From: an uncultured Prevotellaceae bacterium
Lineage (GTDB): Bacteria; Bacteroidota; Bacteroidia; Bacteroidales; Bacteroidaceae
NCBI GenBank assembly: GCA_947306845.1
Contig: CAMZHP010000091.1
Coordinates: forward strand, 1-10,683
DNA: 10,683 nucleotides
Direction: 5' to 3'
Below the pieces are notes generated by a model. It was not told the origin of the DNA, made no database searches, and saw only the letters and a list, made by a program, of their open reading frames with translations. Numbering within the stretch: the stretch's first letter is position 1; every line of letters begins with the position of its first letter. Position numbers and translations under genes: made by a program. Positions 9,312-10,683 of this stretch are shown piece after piece.

Positions 9312-10683
9312 CTAGTTGACGGGTTCAAGATGGAAGCCATTCCCGGAACTGCTGCTTGGGTTCTGACCCGGATTGACGGGCTCCAGGTGGAAGCCGTTTC
9401 CACCTCTTCGTGGAGGATAGTCGCCCGGTCTGCGACCCTCACGTCTCATGCGTTCCATACGCTCCATTCGTTCCATCCGTCTTCTTTGGAACTCTTCACG
9501 TTCCTCCGCACTGCGGAACTGCCTGCGAGGACGGTCCCTGTCAAATCGGTTCATACGGTGCCGTTGTGGAGCATCATAGTAGTCATCCTCATAGTATTCT
9601 TCTTCCTGTGTGACGGCCTTTTTCGCAGTGGTTTTGGGTTTTTGGACTGTTTGCACCTGGACAGGTTCTTCTTCTTCAGGCTCCTCTTCCTCTATTTTCT
9701 CAAAACTACCTGTGAGGGTGTTCATCTTGTAGGAGTATGTGTAGTCTCCGTCCTTGTCTCCCATGTCGATGAGGAGATAATCACTGTCTGAAGGATCTTT
9801 GGAGGCATCGAGCACCATTTCGTCATCAGATGCGTCTGGAATTGTCACACTTTCAGTCTTGTCGGTTTCAGCCTGATAGACCATGAGTTTGTCATTAAGG
9901 ACGTAATAGAGGCAAGGGTGCTCGGCATCCGGAAAACCATTCAATGCATACGCCTCTTTGGGTATGTTCTCCTCTACGCTGTCAATCCGAAGTTTGAGTT
10001 GGTCTTTGTCCAATACTTGGTTGAATTCTGTAGGAGTAACTACTTCCTTTTGGTTTTGGGGAGTTGCGGGTGGATCCTCGCCATCTTTGTCGCCTCGTAG
10101 CAGGAAATAGCCGAGTACGCCGAGACCAATGGCCAGCAGGGCGATGAGAGCGATGAGTAGCCATTTCAAAGGGTTGGCCCCTTTAGATGGGGTCGGTGTG
10201 GGGGTTGGTTCCTCTGGCGGCCATTGGCGTCTGTGCTTTGGCTCCGGTCCAGGCTCTGGTTCGATTTCTGGTTCTGGTTCGATTTCTGGTTCTAGTTCGA
10301 TTTCTGGTTCTAGTTCGATTTCTGGTTCTGGTTTGATTTCTGGTTCTGGTTCGATTTCAGGCTCCGACTCAGGTTCATATTTTTTTTCTGGTTCTGGCAA
10401 CGGCTCTGAATCAAGAACTAACTTTCTTTCTGGCTTATTTGTAGGTTCTGACTGAGTGGATTCAGGGATGGACTCAAATTGAGATGTGGTAGAATGCTCA
10501 TCTATGGAATTCGATGGTGTAGTTTTTGGGGATGAATTTGCGCCGAATCCTGTGGGTTCGAAACAGATAGGGCATACTGACAAATGTGCACCGATTCTCT
10601 CACCACAGACAGGGCAGAACCTCATCTCCCCTGTGTTAGGGCGTGGGTTGTTGGGAACAGGTTGCTCCTGTTTGGTTGTCGTA
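9312..10683 (-). CDS. Zinc-ribbon single-pass membrane protein with acidic repeat (probably 5' truncated)
   Basis: I recognise no named family. Counting from the first ATG (10625), the 437-residue part has a zinc ribbon (Cys4, Cys7, Cys18, Cys21), a Ser/Pro/Glu-rich spacer with six EIEPEP-like hexapeptides (about 84-128), one membrane helix (155-176), and a soluble domain (about 190-310). A Glu/Lys linker, an Arg/Met/Glu-rich tail (MERMERMER at 384-392) and a twice-repeated C-terminal decapeptide follow. Zinc ribbon and spacer should be cytoplasmic and the rest periplasmic. The frame stays open upstream of the ATG to the window edge. The 19 extra codons (containing [16 protein letters not shown]) read like a Pro/Asn linker, so the real start, possibly with another zinc ribbon, is probably outside the window. 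If not, the gene starts at 10625. It is the first visible gene of the minus-strand operon. Confidence 0.83.
   Translation of the reverse strand, partial: TTTKQEQPVPNNPRPNTGEMRFCPVCGERIGAHLSVCPICFEPTGFGANSSPKTTPSNSIDEHSTTSQFESIPESTQSEPTNKPERKLVLDSEPLPEPEKKYEPESEPEIEPEPEIKPEPEIELEPEIELEPEIEPEPEIEPEPGPEPKHRRQWPPEEPTPTPTPSKGANPLKWLLIALIALLAIGLGVLGYFLLRGDKDGEDPPATPQNQKEVVTPTEFNQVLDKDQLKLRIDSVEENIPKEAYALNGFPDAEHPCLYYVLNDKLMVYQAETDKTESVTIPDASDDEMVLDASKDPSDSDYLLIDMGDKDGDYTYSYKMNTLTGSFEKIEEEEPEEEEPVQVQTVQKPKTTAKKAVTQEEEYYEDDYYDAPQRHRMNRFDRDRPRRQFRSAEEREEFQRRRMERMERMERMRREGRRPGDYPPRRGGNGFHLEPVNPGQNPSSSSGNGFHLEPVN
9315..9401 (-). repeat. Duplicated C-terminal decapeptide [10 protein letters not shown]
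   Basis: The last 29 residues of the zinc-ribbon single-pass protein contain [10 protein letters not shown] twice: residues 409-418 (9372-9401) and 428-437 (9315-9344), the second being the exact C-terminus. The linker between them is PGQNPSSSS. The two DNA copies match at 24 of 30 bases, and all six differences are synonymous third-codon positions. Confidence 0.95.
10252..10359 (-). repeat. Six tandem 18-nt units encoding an EIEPEP-type acidic repeat
   Basis: Plus-strand units of the form GGTTCTGGTTCGATTTCT follow each other at 10252, 10270, 10288, 10306, 10324 and 10342. They differ by only one or two bases each (for example TCTAGT in units 3 and 4, TTTGAT in unit 5). A more diverged copy starts at 10360. 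They encode alternating Glu/Pro/Ile hexapeptides, an extended acidic spacer between the zinc ribbon and the membrane helix. The near-identity suggests recent expansion and possible copy-number variation among strains. Confidence 0.92.

Noticed and set aside
10129..10455. Plus-strand Ser/Gly repeat protein (GSGSISGS)
   Set aside because: It is the complement of the EIEPEP repeat array; the minus-strand frame has the zinc ribbon and membrane helix.

Overview
The window looks like a chromosomal stretch from a Bacteroidota bacterium, most likely Bacteroidales and perhaps close to Prevotella. The basis is the family-level character of the proteins, moderately GC-rich coding DNA, little use of Shine-Dalgarno sites, and one good match to the Bacteroidetes promoter (TTTG, 20 bp, TAnnTTTG) at 6585-6616. 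The species assignment is inference. There are eight protein genes, no tRNA, rRNA or CRISPR array, and no transposase.

Left part, plus strand (1-6568). Two ABC exporter half-transporters overlap by 4 bp (ATGA at 968-971), and ligA, the NAD+-dependent DNA ligase, follows 5 bp later, so these three are probably one transcript. The exporter pair is a textbook asymmetric heterodimer. The first subunit lacks the catalytic Glu and the switch His, and the second has a degenerate signature loop, so only one of the two ATP sites should be fully catalytic. ligA ends inside a GC-rich palindromic repeat that supplies its last residues. A secreted Ser-type sulfatase follows.

Middle (6569-7494). A 209-bp non-coding gap holds the promoter candidate and a leader of about 155 nt in front of a free-standing B3/B4 domain protein, related to the editing domain of PheRS beta. 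That gene ends in a tandem 8-bp repeat, followed by a perfect 11-bp hairpin between it and the convergent minus-strand genes.

Right part, minus strand (10683 down to 7495). Three genes probably form one operon. In transcription order they are: a zinc-ribbon single-pass membrane protein with an acidic EIEPEP repeat and a duplicated C-terminal peptide; a zinc-ribbon polytopic membrane protein with an EEARRQ repeat; and a short-chain dehydrogenase. The two zinc-ribbon proteins share a plan (N-terminal zinc ribbon, charged low-complexity spacer, membrane part), and each carries exactly six tandem 18-nt units. They are the least understood genes here and the best candidates for something undescribed. 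The clearest clue is the C-terminal decapeptide of the first: it occurs twice with identical residues, although the two DNA copies differ at six third-codon positions.
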